DNA of 64,000 nt from Sulfurisphaera javensis (lineage in GTDB: Archaea; Thermoproteota; Thermoprotei_A; Sulfolobales; Sulfolobaceae): assembly GCF_041154675.1 (NCBI RefSeq), contig NZ_AP031322.1:186001-250000 (forward strand), given 5' to 3'. Position numbers and translations under genes: made by a program. Below the pieces are notes generated by a model. The model saw nothing but the letters and a program-made list of their open reading frames with translations. It was not told where the DNA came from and ran no database searches. Position 1 is the stretch's first letter. Each line of letters begins with the position of its first letter. Of the stretch, positions 24,610 to 34,243 are shown one piece after another.

Positions 24610-25947
24610 ATGTCAAGATCATCTGAAAAGGAGGAACAACAAGAACCTAAAAGAGAAATAGGTCTTAGGGATCTTGTTTTTCTTTCACTAGGTGGTCAAT
24701 CACCTTTTCTTAGTGTTTTAATATATGGGGTTGAGGCTTTCATTATAGCTGGAGAATTTGCCCCTTTAGCAATTATCTTAGGTACTTTACTAGTTTTAGG
24801 CAATGGATTAGTAGTTTATAAACTCTCAACAAAATTTACAAAAGAAGGAGGCTACTACACATATGCATATTACTCATTAACAAAGAGGCTTGGCTTTGAA
24901 ACTGGATGGACTTATTTATTATATTCCTCGTTTTATGGAGTAGCATATGCTCTAGGTTCTGCTTACGTTTTAAGTACAGTTTTCAACGTAAATCCTCTCA
25001 TAATTATGGGAATTATTCTAGGAATATCTTCAATTCTAGCTATATCTGGGAAAAAACCCTCATTTAAGTATGCTATTTTTGCCAGTATATTAGAAATAGT
25101 AATGTTGACAGCTGTCGCTGGATCTTTTTTATATTCTACTCATTTTACGTTTTATAACCCTATAGCTAAACTTCCACCAATAAGTCAGATCGCATTAGCA
25201 GTTATATTTGGTTCAAGCATTCCAACTGGTTATGGTTCAATTACACCTTTATCCGGTGAGGTTAAAGATCCTAAGAAGACTGTACCTAGAGCAATAATAA
25301 CAGTTATATTACTGGGGGGTTTACTTGCTGCATTAGATATCTATGCAATAACCGATCATATTGTTTTCTTTCATTTACCTACATCAAATTTAGATGTTCT
25401 GCATTTAATTGAGGATAGGTTTGGGATAATTACTCTAGCTTTTGTGCTCTTAGCAGCTGTTAATGACGGTATATTAGCTACTTTAACTTTTATGTTTGCT
25501 ACTTCTAGAACTATATATGCAATGGCTTATCATGATTTTTTCCCTAAAATATTATCTAAATTAATTAATGGTAGTGAGCCGATTTATGCTGTAGCTCTTG
25601 CTGTAGGAGCTTATTGGCTTATATCATTCGTATCAACTTTTCTTATGGGATTTAATGTTGAAAATGCATTTGTTGCTGTAGGTTTAATATCGTTATTTGC
25701 CAACATCTACGTTCACCTAGCTTCAGATTTTTCCTTATTTAGAATATCTTTAAAGAGAATAAGAAAAAGAATAATGGAAGTTACATTATCTATAATGTCT
25801 ATAATCTTCACATCATATATTATGATAACCTCTGTAGAATCTTCCCCTGCTATAGCTTTAGATATTTTCCTATTGTGGTTAATAATAGGTTTCTTTATCG
25901 CTGAAATAATAGATATGAGCAAAGAAAAAGAAGAAGAGGAAGAATAG
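24610..25947 (+). CDS. APC superfamily amino acid permease
   Basis: 445 residues with about 12 hydrophobic helices. The start of helix 1 (GLRDLVFLSLGGQSPFLSVLIYG) and the GSITPLSGEVKDPKKTVPRAII segment are typical of amino acid-polyamine-organocation permeases. The substrate is not predictable. Both termini are charged; the C-terminus is a run of Glu encoded by one arm of the inverted repeat at 25936-25969. It converges on the KaiC-like gene with only seven bp between stops. Confidence 0.85.
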   Translation: MSRSSEKEEQQEPKREIGLRDLVFLSLGGQSPFLSVLIYGVEAFIIAGEFAPLAIILGTLLVLGNGLVVYKLSTKFTKEGGYYTYAYYSLTKRLGFETGWTYLLYSSFYGVAYALGSAYVLSTVFNVNPLIIMGIILGISSILAISGKKPSFKYAIFASILEIVMLTAVAGSFLYSTHFTFYNPIAKLPPISQIALAVIFGSSIPTGYGSITPLSGEVKDPKKTVPRAIITVILLGGLLAALDIYAITDHIVFFHLPTSNLDVLHLIEDRFGIITLAFVLLAAVNDGILATLTFMFATSRTIYAMAYHDFFPKILSKLINGSEPIYAVALAVGAYWLISFVSTFLMGFNVENAFVAVGLISLFANIYVHLASDFSLFRISLKRIRKRIMEVTLSIMSIIFTSYIMITSVESSPAIALDIFLLWLIIGFFIAEIIDMSKEKEEEEE

Positions 25948-25969
25948 GAATATCTTATTCCTCTTCCTC
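25936..25969. terminator. Stem-loop spanning two convergent stop codons
   Basis: AGGAATA (25946-25952) and TATTCCT (25956-25962) form a 7-bp stem with a 3-nt loop; outside it GAGGAAG (25936-25942) pairs with CTTCCTC (25963-25969) after a 3-nt bulge. Both stops lie inside the structure, and each outer arm encodes Glu codons of one protein's tail. It probably serves as a shared 3' processing or termination element. Confidence 0.5.
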
Positions 25970-26821
25970 AATCTCTTTCACTTTGATTTCCTTTCCAGAT
26001 TCTTCCTCAATTTTTTCAGTCTCCTCTATAGCTTTCTTCATTTCCTCAATTTCCTCTTTAGGTAATGGCTCAGCTTCAGCTTTAAGGTTAGTTATTCTTA
26101 AATATTTATCCCATTGAACTATGATACCTTCATCAGTTATATCCATTGGATGTCTAACCATTGAGATCTTACTATCCCTCATTTTCCAAACTATAATAGA
26201 TCGGTAAAGTTGACCTTCAAACTCATCTAAGTCAAGCCTAATTATACCATCAACTGCATGTTCTACTCCGGGTCCACCAAAACCTCTTTCTCCAGCTGAA
26301 ACCTGACTTACGAAAATCGCTGTACATCCTAATCCAGCGATTATTCTTTTTAATTGCATCACAATCGATCTAGCCATTGCAGGTTTATTAAGATACAGCG
26401 TACTAACGGAATCAACTGCTATCCTTTTAGCTCCAGTATTTTTTATTGCCTCCCTTAAAACACTGCTTAATTCACCTACATTATCAGGATCTTTTACCAA
26501 GTACTTTTCTTTCTGTGCTGTTGAACCAATTCCAGCAGTAAAAGCGTCTACAATTGCAAACTTTCCTTCTTTTTCATATTTTGTTATATCCCAGCCAAAG
26601 TGCTTAAAGCTTCTAACTACCGAAACGGGATGTTCCTCGAGTGCAACAAATACTCCGGGTTCATCTTTCTTAACTATACCGTTATATAAGAACTGTTTAG
26701 CCATTATTGATTTTCCAGTACCAGGTCCACCAGAAACTAATACAATATTTCTTTCTGGTATTCCTCCGTAAAGGATTTCATCCAAACCGGGAACATATGT
26801 TCTAACTCTCGGAACTTTCAT
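25955..26821 (-). CDS. KaiC/RadA-like RecA-superfamily ATPase
   Basis: 288 residues. Walker A is GGPGTGKS (31-38), the beta-strand IAVDSVSTL near 138-146 is Walker B, and the N-terminal [20 protein letters not shown] is the usual RadA/KaiC start. A single ATPase domain, without the HhH region of RadA recombinase, places it with archaeal KaiC-like (aRadC-type) proteins, whose roles in repair or signalling are not settled. The last 45 residues are a highly acidic helical tail. Transcribed divergently from the glycosyltransferase gene with a 37-bp gap. Confidence 0.8.
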   Translation of the reverse strand: MKVPRVRTYVPGLDEILYGGIPERNIVLVSGGPGTGKSIMAKQFLYNGIVKKDEPGVFVALEEHPVSVVRSFKHFGWDITKYEKEGKFAIVDAFTAGIGSTAQKEKYLVKDPDNVGELSSVLREAIKNTGAKRIAVDSVSTLYLNKPAMARSIVMQLKRIIAGLGCTAIFVSQVSAGERGFGGPGVEHAVDGIIRLDLDEFEGQLYRSIIVWKMRDSKISMVRHPMDITDEGIIVQWDKYLRITNLKAEAEPLPKEEIEEMKKAIEETEKIEEESGKEIKVKEIEEEE

Positions 26822-26858
26822 CGATAATGTTATTATATCTTAAATAATAAAACTAGTT

Positions 26859-28091
26859 GTGATTAAGTTAGGCATTGTTTATGATAATCTTCTATCTCCT
26901 ACATTTGCCGGTGGTGGTTTTGTTCACTCTTTTGAAGTTGTTACTAGATTAAAGAAAGATTTTGATATAATTTATTTCCCTTCAAGCAAGGTTTTAAGAT
27001 GGGATAAAGATAAAGTAAAAGAAAAAGTAAAAGAACTTGAAAGGCAAGGTATAAAAGTTAGCCAAGATTTTTACTCGCTCTTGGATAAAGTAAAAGAAAA
27101 GCCTAGTTTATTTAATTCTGAAAAGTTATCTAAGACTTTTGCTTCTGCTTACGATGTTTCAAATATTGATTTCCTTTATGAACCAGACCATACTTCATTT
27201 GACATATTTTATTTAGGTGGTAAACTAAAAAAGTTTGGATTAGCAATTCATGAGCCTCTCTTTTACAATAACTCTTTTGAGTATTTAAAGAGGCTTATGA
27301 AGTTTTATGGAATTAACCCTTACACTGGTAAAGGATTTTATACTAGATTTCTTTATAACTTACTCTTTTCAAAAAGGATCCATTTACGTCTTTTAAAGAA
27401 ATATAAGCCTACTTTTATTGCTTCAGTGAGTAAAGGTAGTTTGGAGATATCTGGTATAAATGGTGAAGTAATATATCCGGGTAATGCATTTGATCCAGAG
27501 CTTTTAAAATACAGAGGTAAAGGTAAGGAGGATTATGTTGTATTTTGGAGTAGGTTAAATCAAGATAAAGGAATAAGAGAATTACCAGATATTTTAAAAA
27601 TTATAAACTCTACTAAAAGAACAAAATTAGTATTAATGGGAAAATTTTTTGATAAATATAATGAAAAAAAATTTTGGAAAAAAGTTAAAAAATATAATTT
27701 AGACGTAGAATATTTAGGTTTTGTGGAAAGAAAAAAGCTTTATGAAATAGTCTCAAAAGCTAAGCTCTTTATTTATCCTACACATGTAGACGGATTTTCA
27801 TTAGTAGTACTTGAGGCTTTAGCTTTAGGAACTCCGGTCGTCGCTTATGATATTCCTGCAATTAGAACAGTTTATTCTGATTTAAGCGCAGTAAAAATTG
27901 TGAAAGAGTTTGATATAGAAGGAATAGCAAAAGAGTCACTAAAAATTCTTGGAATGAAAGAGTCAGAAATAATAGATTTAATGAATGAGGAAAAACTTCT
28001 TTATTTTTTAAAAATTCATTCTAGTTGGAATAATGTTGCTGAGAGTGTAAAAAAGATATTGTTAAAATATATTCAACAAACTAACTATTAG
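26859..28091 (+). CDS. GT4-type glycosyltransferase
   Basis: 410 residues, GTG start at 26859. The C-terminal Rossmann half shows VVFWSRLNQDKGIRELPDIL and, near residues 310-335, HVDGFSLVVLEALALGTPVVAYD, with the E-x7-G/P pattern of family 4 retaining glycosyltransferases. Probably builds N-glycan, lipid-linked or surface sugar chains; S-layer and pili are heavily glycosylated in these archaea. Donor and acceptor unknown. Its end overlaps the convergent membrane-protein gene by 4 bp. Confidence 0.8.
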   Translation: MIKLGIVYDNLLSPTFAGGGFVHSFEVVTRLKKDFDIIYFPSSKVLRWDKDKVKEKVKELERQGIKVSQDFYSLLDKVKEKPSLFNSEKLSKTFASAYDVSNIDFLYEPDHTSFDIFYLGGKLKKFGLAIHEPLFYNNSFEYLKRLMKFYGINPYTGKGFYTRFLYNLLFSKRIHLRLLKKYKPTFIASVSKGSLEISGINGEVIYPGNAFDPELLKYRGKGKEDYVVFWSRLNQDKGIRELPDILKIINSTKRTKLVLMGKFFDKYNEKKFWKKVKKYNLDVEYLGFVERKKLYEIVSKAKLFIYPTHVDGFSLVVLEALALGTPVVAYDIPAIRTVYSDLSAVKIVKEFDIEGIAKESLKILGMKESEIIDLMNEEKLLYFLKIHSSWNNVAESVKKILLKYIQQTNY

Positions 28092-28651
28092 TAATATCTT
28101 CTATAATTGATTACTCTCTCACTTTTCACACCTTCTTTAAAAGCAACATATGTTATTACAAATCCTATTCCAATAGCTAAAGCTATGACAGCAATAACAT
28201 CTAGTATCGAGAAGTCACTCGAGTCAATTGCTCTTCTTATTGATTTCCATGCAGATAAAAAGCCAGTGATATAATCGTAAGCATCCCAAATTGTTGCGAA
28301 AGCATTCCAGACAGTAATTAATCCAGCCTTCCAATCTCTACCTTTTACTGTTGCTATTGCTGAGAATGTAGTTGCTATTACACCCCACATAACTATTGCT
28401 AATCCAAAGAAGAGAAAACTAAAGCTTAATAGAAATACAGTATCTGAAAAAGATAGATAACCAAGTTCAGCAAGAATGATAGTCAGTATTAAAGCTATAA
28501 TGTAAGACATTGGTAGAAAACCACCAAGCACATAAGTCAGTTCTCCTATTCCTTTTCTATATGCAAAAATTTTGCCAGAATTATAGCTGTTCCATATTGA
28601 AATTACCACGTCTATTACAATAAATAGAATTGCTAATATTAGTCCAAGCAT
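28088..28651 (-). CDS. Four-helix membrane protein, unknown function
   Basis: 187 residues with about four to five hydrophobic helices and a central segment rich in Trp (DWKAGLITVWNAFATIWDAYDYITGFLSAWKSIRR). The family is not recognised. Converges on the glycosyltransferase gene (4-bp overlap). Confidence 0.6.
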   Translation of the reverse strand: MLGLILAILFIVIDVVISIWNSYNSGKIFAYRKGIGELTYVLGGFLPMSYIIALILTIILAELGYLSFSDTVFLLSFSFLFFGLAIVMWGVIATTFSAIATVKGRDWKAGLITVWNAFATIWDAYDYITGFLSAWKSIRRAIDSSDFSILDVIAVIALAIGIGFVITYVAFKEGVKSERVINYRRYY

Positions 28652-28735
28652 GAATTATACTTCTACTGAAAATATATAAAACTAATTCAAGACTGTAAAA
28701 TCAACTTTTTTAAATTTTAAATTAGTTTGAATCTT

Positions 28736-29938
28736 ATGAACTGGAAAATAAACTATTTCGGTGCATTTCTCTCATGGGTTATGGATTCATATGACCTAGG
28801 AGCAGTAGTAATAACAGCAACAATACTAGGAAAATTATTTTATCCAACTTTAGGTCTTTTAGGTGCAGTACTTCCTATAGTATTTACAGTAGTTTTTAGA
28901 CCGTTAGGATCATTCATTTTCGGAGTTATAGCAGATTGGAGAGGAAGAAAATCTTCACTTATGTTAACAGTTTTAGGTTATTCACTATCAATTGGCCTCA
29001 CTGGATTTTTACCAACATATTACCAAATTGGCTTGCTAGCCCCAGTTTTTCTCTCTTTGTTAAGGGCGTTTCAAGGCTTCTTTATTGGCGGTGATGTATC
29101 ATCAAGCTTTACATTAGCAATGGAGAGTGTTTATTCTCACAGAGGTTTATTTTCCGGCACTTTACAATCTGGTACTCTTGTTGGATTTGTTATAGTTGAT
29201 GCTCTCTTCACATATTTAGCATCTCAACCAGGTTTTATTACAACAGGTTGGAGATATATTTTCATAATAGGCATTATCCCAGCTATTCTTGCATTGCTTA
29301 TCAGATACAAAATTACTGAGCCAGAAATTTACTTAAAGTCTGAGAAAAAACCTATAAGAACTGGATTAAAACCAATTTTCCAGACAATAATTGTCATGAT
29401 TGGATTTTGGTTAATGATTTATTCTGGTCCACAATTTGTACCAGTATTTCTTGGGGAAATACTTAAACTTGCTCAGCAAGAAGTTGGTTTTCTTGCTCTA
29501 CTAATGAATCTAATAGGAATACCTTCAATGATTATCTCTGGCTTTGTCTCTGATTATATAGGGAGAAAAGGTATGGCTATTATTGGGTCAGTATTATCAA
29601 TTTTAGCTGGTTCACTCCTTTATTTATTTTCTACTACTGGCAACATTTTAGACATTATTTTAGCTTTCGGATTTTTAATAAATTTGCCATCTGCAATAAC
29701 TCCAGCTTATTTGTCTGAAAGATTTAAGACCTTTAGCAGAGCTACTGGAGTTGGATTTTCATATAATGGAGCATTTATTATTGCTGGTTTATCTCAAATA
29801 TATATATCCTTACTTAGTAACATAATGCCAGTAAAAGTGGCATCATTAACTGTTCTAACAATAGGTGGGATATTAGCAATAATAGGATTATTACTAGGCC
29901 CGGAGACACTTAAGGTAAATGAGTTAAAAATTAGTTAA
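28736..29938 (+). CDS. MFS transporter (metabolite:H+ symporter type)
   Basis: ATG 28736 chosen over the TTG nine bases upstream; 400 residues, 12 predicted helices. [21 protein letters not shown] at the start and [21 protein letters not shown] after helix 2 (motif A), plus [16 protein letters not shown], place it with the metabolite:proton symporter group that includes sugar-acid and dicarboxylate carriers of Sulfolobales. A T-rich stretch after the stop (29939-29966) probably ends the transcript. Confidence 0.85.
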   Translation: MNWKINYFGAFLSWVMDSYDLGAVVITATILGKLFYPTLGLLGAVLPIVFTVVFRPLGSFIFGVIADWRGRKSSLMLTVLGYSLSIGLTGFLPTYYQIGLLAPVFLSLLRAFQGFFIGGDVSSSFTLAMESVYSHRGLFSGTLQSGTLVGFVIVDALFTYLASQPGFITTGWRYIFIIGIIPAILALLIRYKITEPEIYLKSEKKPIRTGLKPIFQTIIVMIGFWLMIYSGPQFVPVFLGEILKLAQQEVGFLALLMNLIGIPSMIISGFVSDYIGRKGMAIIGSVLSILAGSLLYLFSTTGNILDIILAFGFLINLPSAITPAYLSERFKTFSRATGVGFSYNGAFIIAGLSQIYISLLSNIMPVKVASLTVLTIGGILAIIGLLLGPETLKVNELKIS

Positions 29939-29968
29939 TTCTTTTTTCTTTTCTTCTCCTTTTATTAT

Positions 29969-30787
29969 GTGAAGTATACTCCACCTATACTTCTTATTCA
30001 CGGAGGAGCTGGAGATTGGAGTAAAAGAGACAGTGAAAAAGGATTAAGGGAAATAAAAAATGCGTTAAACAGAGGTTATGAGGAGTTTAAAAGAGGAAGT
30101 GCAATTGAAGCAGTAGTTGAGGCAATAGCTTATATGGAGGATTCTGGAGCCTTTGATGCTGGAATTGGAAGTGTGAAAAATGCTAAAGGCGAAATAGAGA
30201 TGGACGCTGGAATAATGCACGGCAATACTTGGAGAGTTGGTGCTGTAGCATCAGTGAGGGTTAAAAATCCTATTAAAGAAGCTTTGAGGGTTATGCTAGA
30301 CGGTAAGCATGTTCTTCTAGTAGGAAATAGAGGTGAAGAATCTCTTAAAGAATTTCTCGGAAATTCTCAAGGAGGAGACACAGTTGGTGCTGTTGCTTTA
30401 GATGAGCAAGGAAACTTGGTTGCTGGCACAAGCACTGGAGGAATTTCTGGTAAATATCCTGGAAGAGTTGGTGACTCTCCAATCCCTGGTGCTGGTTATT
30501 ACGCAACACCTAGAGTTGCTGTTTCCTCAACTGGCATTGGAGAAATAATTCTTAGAGTTTTGCCTGCAAAAGAAGTTGATATTTTAGTTTCTATGGGTTT
30601 TTCGATAGAAGATTCTATTAGAAGTGTGATAAATAAAGTTACTGAAATGTTTGGAAAAGGAAATATTGGAATGATAGGAATTGACTCAAAAGGTTATGCT
30701 TATGCTTATTACAATACTGTGGGAATGGCAAGAGGTGTAAAAGACAAAAATAATGAAAAATCATTTGTTTTTGAAGGAGAAATATGA
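29969..30787 (+). CDS. Plant-type L-asparaginase / isoaspartyl peptidase
   Basis: 272 residues, GTG start at 29969. The Ntn-hydrolase pattern is clear: LIHGGAG at 9-15, the N-terminal-type nucleophile Thr138 in [11 protein letters not shown], followed by [27 protein letters not shown]. Autocleavage before Thr138 creates alpha and beta subunits. It hydrolyses L-asparagine or beta-aspartyl peptides and so can repair isoaspartyl damage at high temperature. Shorter than the ~300 residues of many homologues but complete. Confidence 0.9.
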   Translation: MKYTPPILLIHGGAGDWSKRDSEKGLREIKNALNRGYEEFKRGSAIEAVVEAIAYMEDSGAFDAGIGSVKNAKGEIEMDAGIMHGNTWRVGAVASVRVKNPIKEALRVMLDGKHVLLVGNRGEESLKEFLGNSQGGDTVGAVALDEQGNLVAGTSTGGISGKYPGRVGDSPIPGAGYYATPRVAVSSTGIGEIILRVLPAKEVDILVSMGFSIEDSIRSVINKVTEMFGKGNIGMIGIDSKGYAYAYYNTVGMARGVKDKNNEKSFVFEGEI

Positions 30788-30833
30788 GTTTATAAAATAA
30801 AGTTAAATAGGAGGTTAGTTTTTCTTAATATCT

Positions 30834-31793
30834 ATGTATTGGAGAGGGATTGCAATTATATATGCCTCTAAATCAGAAATTGCGGAAAAAATACGCGATA
30901 TCCTAAAAGGTAATTACCCTGTAAGTTTATATAAATATTCTGAGGCAGACTTTGAAAAAATTTGGAAATGTTATGACGCAATTATTTTCACTATGGCATT
31001 GAGTGGTGCTGTTAGAACTATATGTAATTATGCAAAAAGTAAGGATATTGATCCAGCAGTAATAGTAATTGATGATACTGGTAAATACGTAATTCCAATT
31101 TTAGGTGCACATTGGGGGGCAAATGACTTAGCTAAAGAAATAGCTGGATTAATAAATGGAGAGGCTGTAATTACTACAGCAAGTGAAAATTTAGGAGTAA
31201 CTAGCGTGGAGGAATTAGCTAGATTATTATTTTGTAAAATACAAAACGTTAAAGCAATAGTTAAGGTAACTTCAGCCTTGGTCAGAGGTGAAAAAGTATG
31301 TGTTAAAGGAGTTTCATCATTACCTCGTGGAGTAAATGGTTATGTTATAGGAGAAGATTGCCAGTATAAAGTAGTCATAGGTGATAATATAGACAAGGAT
31401 GAAAACACAGTGTATCTAAAACCTTATAAACTTGCAATAGGAATAGGAAGTAAATTAGAGACTTCTCCATTGACAATAAAAGAAGCAATACTTACAACAC
31501 TTAACAAATTAAACATTAACTTAGATAGAGTTAAAGTTATTGCATCTCTAAGAGAAAGTGTTAAAAGCGTTGCCGAAGAGCTTGGGATTCCTTTTAGGCT
31601 TATCACTAAAGAGGAAATTAATTCCTTTGAGGATGAATGTTTATCACCCCAATCTGAAAAACTTAAAGAAGTTGGTTTAAAAGGTGTAGCTGAAGTTTCA
31701 GCTTTAATATCTGCTGGTAAAAATTCAAAATTACTTTTAAGAAAAATGGTTTATAATGGAGAAGTTACGATAGCTATAGCGGGATTTGAATAA
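30834..31793 (+). CDS. cbiG: CbiG, cobalt-precorrin-5A hydrolase
   Basis: 319 residues with all three CbiG regions: N-terminal alpha/beta part (GIAIIYASKSEIAEKI), middle (VLGAHWGANDLAKEIA near residue 90, a family hallmark) and C-terminal domain (LAIGIGSKLETSPLTIKEAI). It opens the delta-lactone ring of cobalt-precorrin-5A in the anaerobic B12 pathway and releases acetaldehyde. First gene of the cbi operon; a TATA-like TTTATAAAATAAA lies near 30787-30799. Its stop overlaps the cbiE start by 1 nt. Confidence 0.9.
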   Translation: MYWRGIAIIYASKSEIAEKIRDILKGNYPVSLYKYSEADFEKIWKCYDAIIFTMALSGAVRTICNYAKSKDIDPAVIVIDDTGKYVIPILGAHWGANDLAKEIAGLINGEAVITTASENLGVTSVEELARLLFCKIQNVKAIVKVTSALVRGEKVCVKGVSSLPRGVNGYVIGEDCQYKVVIGDNIDKDENTVYLKPYKLAIGIGSKLETSPLTIKEAILTTLNKLNINLDRVKVIASLRESVKSVAEELGIPFRLITKEEINSFEDECLSPQSEKLKEVGLKGVAEVSALISAGKNSKLLLRKMVYNGEVTIAIAGFE

Positions 31794-32455
31794 TGCTTTA
31801 CATTATCGGAGTTGGTCCAGGGGATCCGGATTTGATTACAGTTAAGGGGCTTGAGATAATTAAAAAATGTGACATTATTTCTGGTTGGGGAAGTGTTATA
31901 GAACGTTTTTCAACTTATCTTGAAGGGAAAAAAGTAATTAAGTTAAATTATAGAGAAGAAAGCAAACAATTAGAAGAAATTATGAGATTAGCTAAGGAAA
32001 CTAACGTGGCTTTTCTTAATCACGGAGACCCTTCTGTCTCAGATTTTCAATTGATTGAAAAGATTAAGAAACTGGCTGAAAAAGAGGGAGTTAATCTAGT
32101 TCTCATACCTGGAGTCTCATCGATAATTAGAGCTTTACATATTATTGATAAGGATCTGTCACAAGTTGTATTTATTACATTTCATGTAAGAGGACCAATT
32201 GATTATGATGAAATAAAGAGGTTTTTATTAGCTGGAAGAGGTATTTTAGTTAACCCAGAACCCTATCCTGATGGTGTTAAAAAGATTGCTTTGAAACTTA
32301 AGGAAATCAACTATAATTGTAAAATAACTGTAATGGAAAAGTTAACATATCCAGACGAGAAAGTGTATAATCTTTTCCCAGAGGATATAATATTAAAGGA
32401 CATGAAGTTTAGTGATTTAACAATTGTTTATATTCCTCAATGCTCCTTTTCTTAA
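31793..32455 (+). CDS. cbiE: CbiE, cobalt-precorrin-7 C5-methyltransferase
   Basis: 220 residues. The SAM-dependent tetrapyrrole methylase fold is shown by LYIIGVGPGDPDLITVKGLEII at the N-terminus, FLNHGDPSVSDF near residue 76 and VLIPGVSSIIRAL near residue 102. Together with CbiT it performs the C5 and C15 methylations and C12 decarboxylation; here the two are separate genes of one operon. Overlaps its neighbours on both sides. Confidence 0.85.
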   Translation: MLYIIGVGPGDPDLITVKGLEIIKKCDIISGWGSVIERFSTYLEGKKVIKLNYREESKQLEEIMRLAKETNVAFLNHGDPSVSDFQLIEKIKKLAEKEGVNLVLIPGVSSIIRALHIIDKDLSQVVFITFHVRGPIDYDEIKRFLLAGRGILVNPEPYPDGVKKIALKLKEINYNCKITVMEKLTYPDEKVYNLFPEDIILKDMKFSDLTIVYIPQCSFS

Positions 32456-33492
32456 AAAGGTTTTTATATTTGGATAAGCTATCCACAAGTGTGCCGGATA
32501 AAGCTGTTATAATCATAACGCATGGATCAAGAAGGAATACCTTTGTAGAAGATATGATTAACGTTGCAAGGTACTTGGAGGAAAAATTAGAAGTTCCAGT
32601 GTTTCTTTCTCATAATGAGTATACAGAGCCTAATTGGAGAAATATAGTTACAGATCTTTTAAATCAAGGAATTAATAAAATAATTTTCGCTTTAGCATTT
32701 TTAGGGAGAGGAAATCATGTTGCAAGAGACATTATGGGAAGCTTTAACGTAACTGAATTTCAAACTTGGACTAAAAGTACATATAATGGAAAAGAGATAG
32801 AAGTTTATTTTACAAAACCATTGGCCGATTCTGAATTAGTAAAGTTGGCTTTATTTTACAGAATTTTTAAGGCATTCTCTTATGGGACATTTAATTATGT
32901 GGAAGATCCCGAAGAAATTGAAGAAAAAACAATGAATTATATTAGAGATAAAGTTTCTGAAAAACTTCCCAATTTAAGTTACGCAGAAAGAGAGGTAATA
33001 GCTAGAGGAGTATATGCTTCTGGTAACCTTGATCTAATTGATAAAATTTACATTTCTCCAGATGCAATTAATGTAGGTTTAGAGAGTCTAAAAGTAAGTT
33101 TACCTATTTTAACTGATGTAAAGATGGTTATGGCTGGGATAAGATGGAACAAAGTAGAAAATTATCTTGATCAAGCCGGAGAATTAGCTAAAAAACTAGG
33201 AATAACTAGAACTGCTGCCTCAATAAGAATAGGTTTAAAATCACCTAAAATTGTAGTTATTGGAAACTCTCCAACAGCTTTGGCTGAGGTAATTAAAATA
33301 AATAAAGAAGGAGTCGAAGTACCTCTAGTAATTGCAACTCCTCCCGGCTTTACTAATGCAATAGAAGCTAAGGAGGAATTAATTAAGTCTGGTATCCCTT
33401 CTATAGTGCTCAGGGGAACATATGGTGGGAGTAGCATAGCAGTTTCAATAATTAATGAATTAATAAGGATGGTGAGTAAAAATGGCTGGTAA
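32440..33492 (+). CDS. cbiC: CbiX-CbiC fusion: cobalt chelatase-like domain plus precorrin-8X methylmutase
   Basis: 350 residues if started at ATG 32440, inside the cbiE end; a TTG at 32470 is an alternative. Residues ~20-125 match the short CbiX chelatase, with metal-site His28 in THGSR and His93 in GRGNHVARDI. Residues ~150-350 match CbiC (IYISPDAINVGLESLKVSLPILTDVKMVMAGI). In CbiC/CobH the catalytic His lies in a R-x-x-H-x-x-G context; here it reads RGVYASGNLD, so Tyr192 stands in its place. It would couple cobalt insertion early in the pathway with the final methyl rearrangement. Confidence 0.85.
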   Translation: MLLFLKRFLYLDKLSTSVPDKAVIIITHGSRRNTFVEDMINVARYLEEKLEVPVFLSHNEYTEPNWRNIVTDLLNQGINKIIFALAFLGRGNHVARDIMGSFNVTEFQTWTKSTYNGKEIEVYFTKPLADSELVKLALFYRIFKAFSYGTFNYVEDPEEIEEKTMNYIRDKVSEKLPNLSYAEREVIARGVYASGNLDLIDKIYISPDAINVGLESLKVSLPILTDVKMVMAGIRWNKVENYLDQAGELAKKLGITRTAASIRIGLKSPKIVVIGNSPTALAEVIKINKEGVEVPLVIATPPGFTNAIEAKEELIKSGIPSIVLRGTYGGSSIAVSIINELIRMVSKNGW

Positions 33493-34243
33493 AATTTACA
33501 TAATTGGTGCTGGTCCCGGAGATCCTAAAAATAGGACATTAAGAATGTTAGAGGCAATGAAGGAAAGTGATGTAGTTGTAGCTTATACTACTTATGCCGA
33601 ACTGGTTAAGGATTTACTTGACGGTAAAGAAGTTATAACCGCAAGGATGAAGGAAGAGTTATTAAGGGCTAAAGTAGCTATAAAGAAAGCGTTAGAAGGC
33701 CATACAGTAGCTGTGATTTCTAGTGGAGATCCTCAGGTTTACGGAATGGCAAGTCCTACTTTAGAGATGATGTGTGCAAATAATATAAACGTTGACGTTG
33801 AAATAATACCGGGTGTAACTGCTGCTTTAGCTGCAGCTGCAAAACTTGGGTCACCATTATCAATGGATTTTGCAGTTATAAGCCTAAGCGATCTATTAGT
33901 TCCAGCGGACGAAATACTTTATAGAGTAAGAAAGGCTGCAGAAGGGGATTTTGTTATTGCATTATACAACCCTATAAATAAGCCTTTGTTAATTAAGGCT
34001 ATGGAAATTATTAGTGAATACAGAAAAGCTGAAACTCCAGTTGGTATTATTAAAAGTGCTTATAGAGATAATGAAGAGGTTATAGTAACTAACTTAAAGG
34101 AATGGAATAACTTCATGGATAAAATAAATATGATTACTATAATGATTGTCGGAAATTCCAAAACTTACGTTTGCAATGGCAAAATGATAACCCCTAGAGG
34201 TTATACGTCGAGGTATGATTATGTCAATGCTTTTAACTCTTAA
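33482..34243 (+). CDS. cbiH: CbiH, cobalt-precorrin-3 C17-methyltransferase
   Basis: 253 residues. GKIYIIGAGPGDPKNRTLRMLEAMKESDVVVAYTTY at the N-terminus, then VAVISSGDPQVYGMASPTLE (~residue 79) and EIIPGVTAALAAAAKLGSPLSMDF (~105-128), which are typical of CbiH/CobJ ring-contraction methylases. In the anaerobic pathway it methylates C17 and contracts the ring. Overlaps cbiC by 11 nt and cbiD by up to 29 nt. Confidence 0.9.
   Translation: MAGKIYIIGAGPGDPKNRTLRMLEAMKESDVVVAYTTYAELVKDLLDGKEVITARMKEELLRAKVAIKKALEGHTVAVISSGDPQVYGMASPTLEMMCANNINVDVEIIPGVTAALAAAAKLGSPLSMDFAVISLSDLLVPADEILYRVRKAAEGDFVIALYNPINKPLLIKAMEIISEYRKAETPVGIIKSAYRDNEEVIVTNLKEWNNFMDKINMITIMIVGNSKTYVCNGKMITPRGYTSRYDYVNAFNS

Noticed and set aside
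30788-30833. Cobalamin riboswitch ahead of the cbi operon
   Set aside because: The 46-bp leader is too short for the B12 aptamer, and no B12-box-like sequence is visible.
33171-33437. Minus-strand frame inside cbiC, and similar antisense frames in cbiD, prpC and the acyl-CoA dehydrogenase
   Set aside because: Each lies wholly inside a well-supported gene and has no family pattern, promoter or Shine-Dalgarno site.
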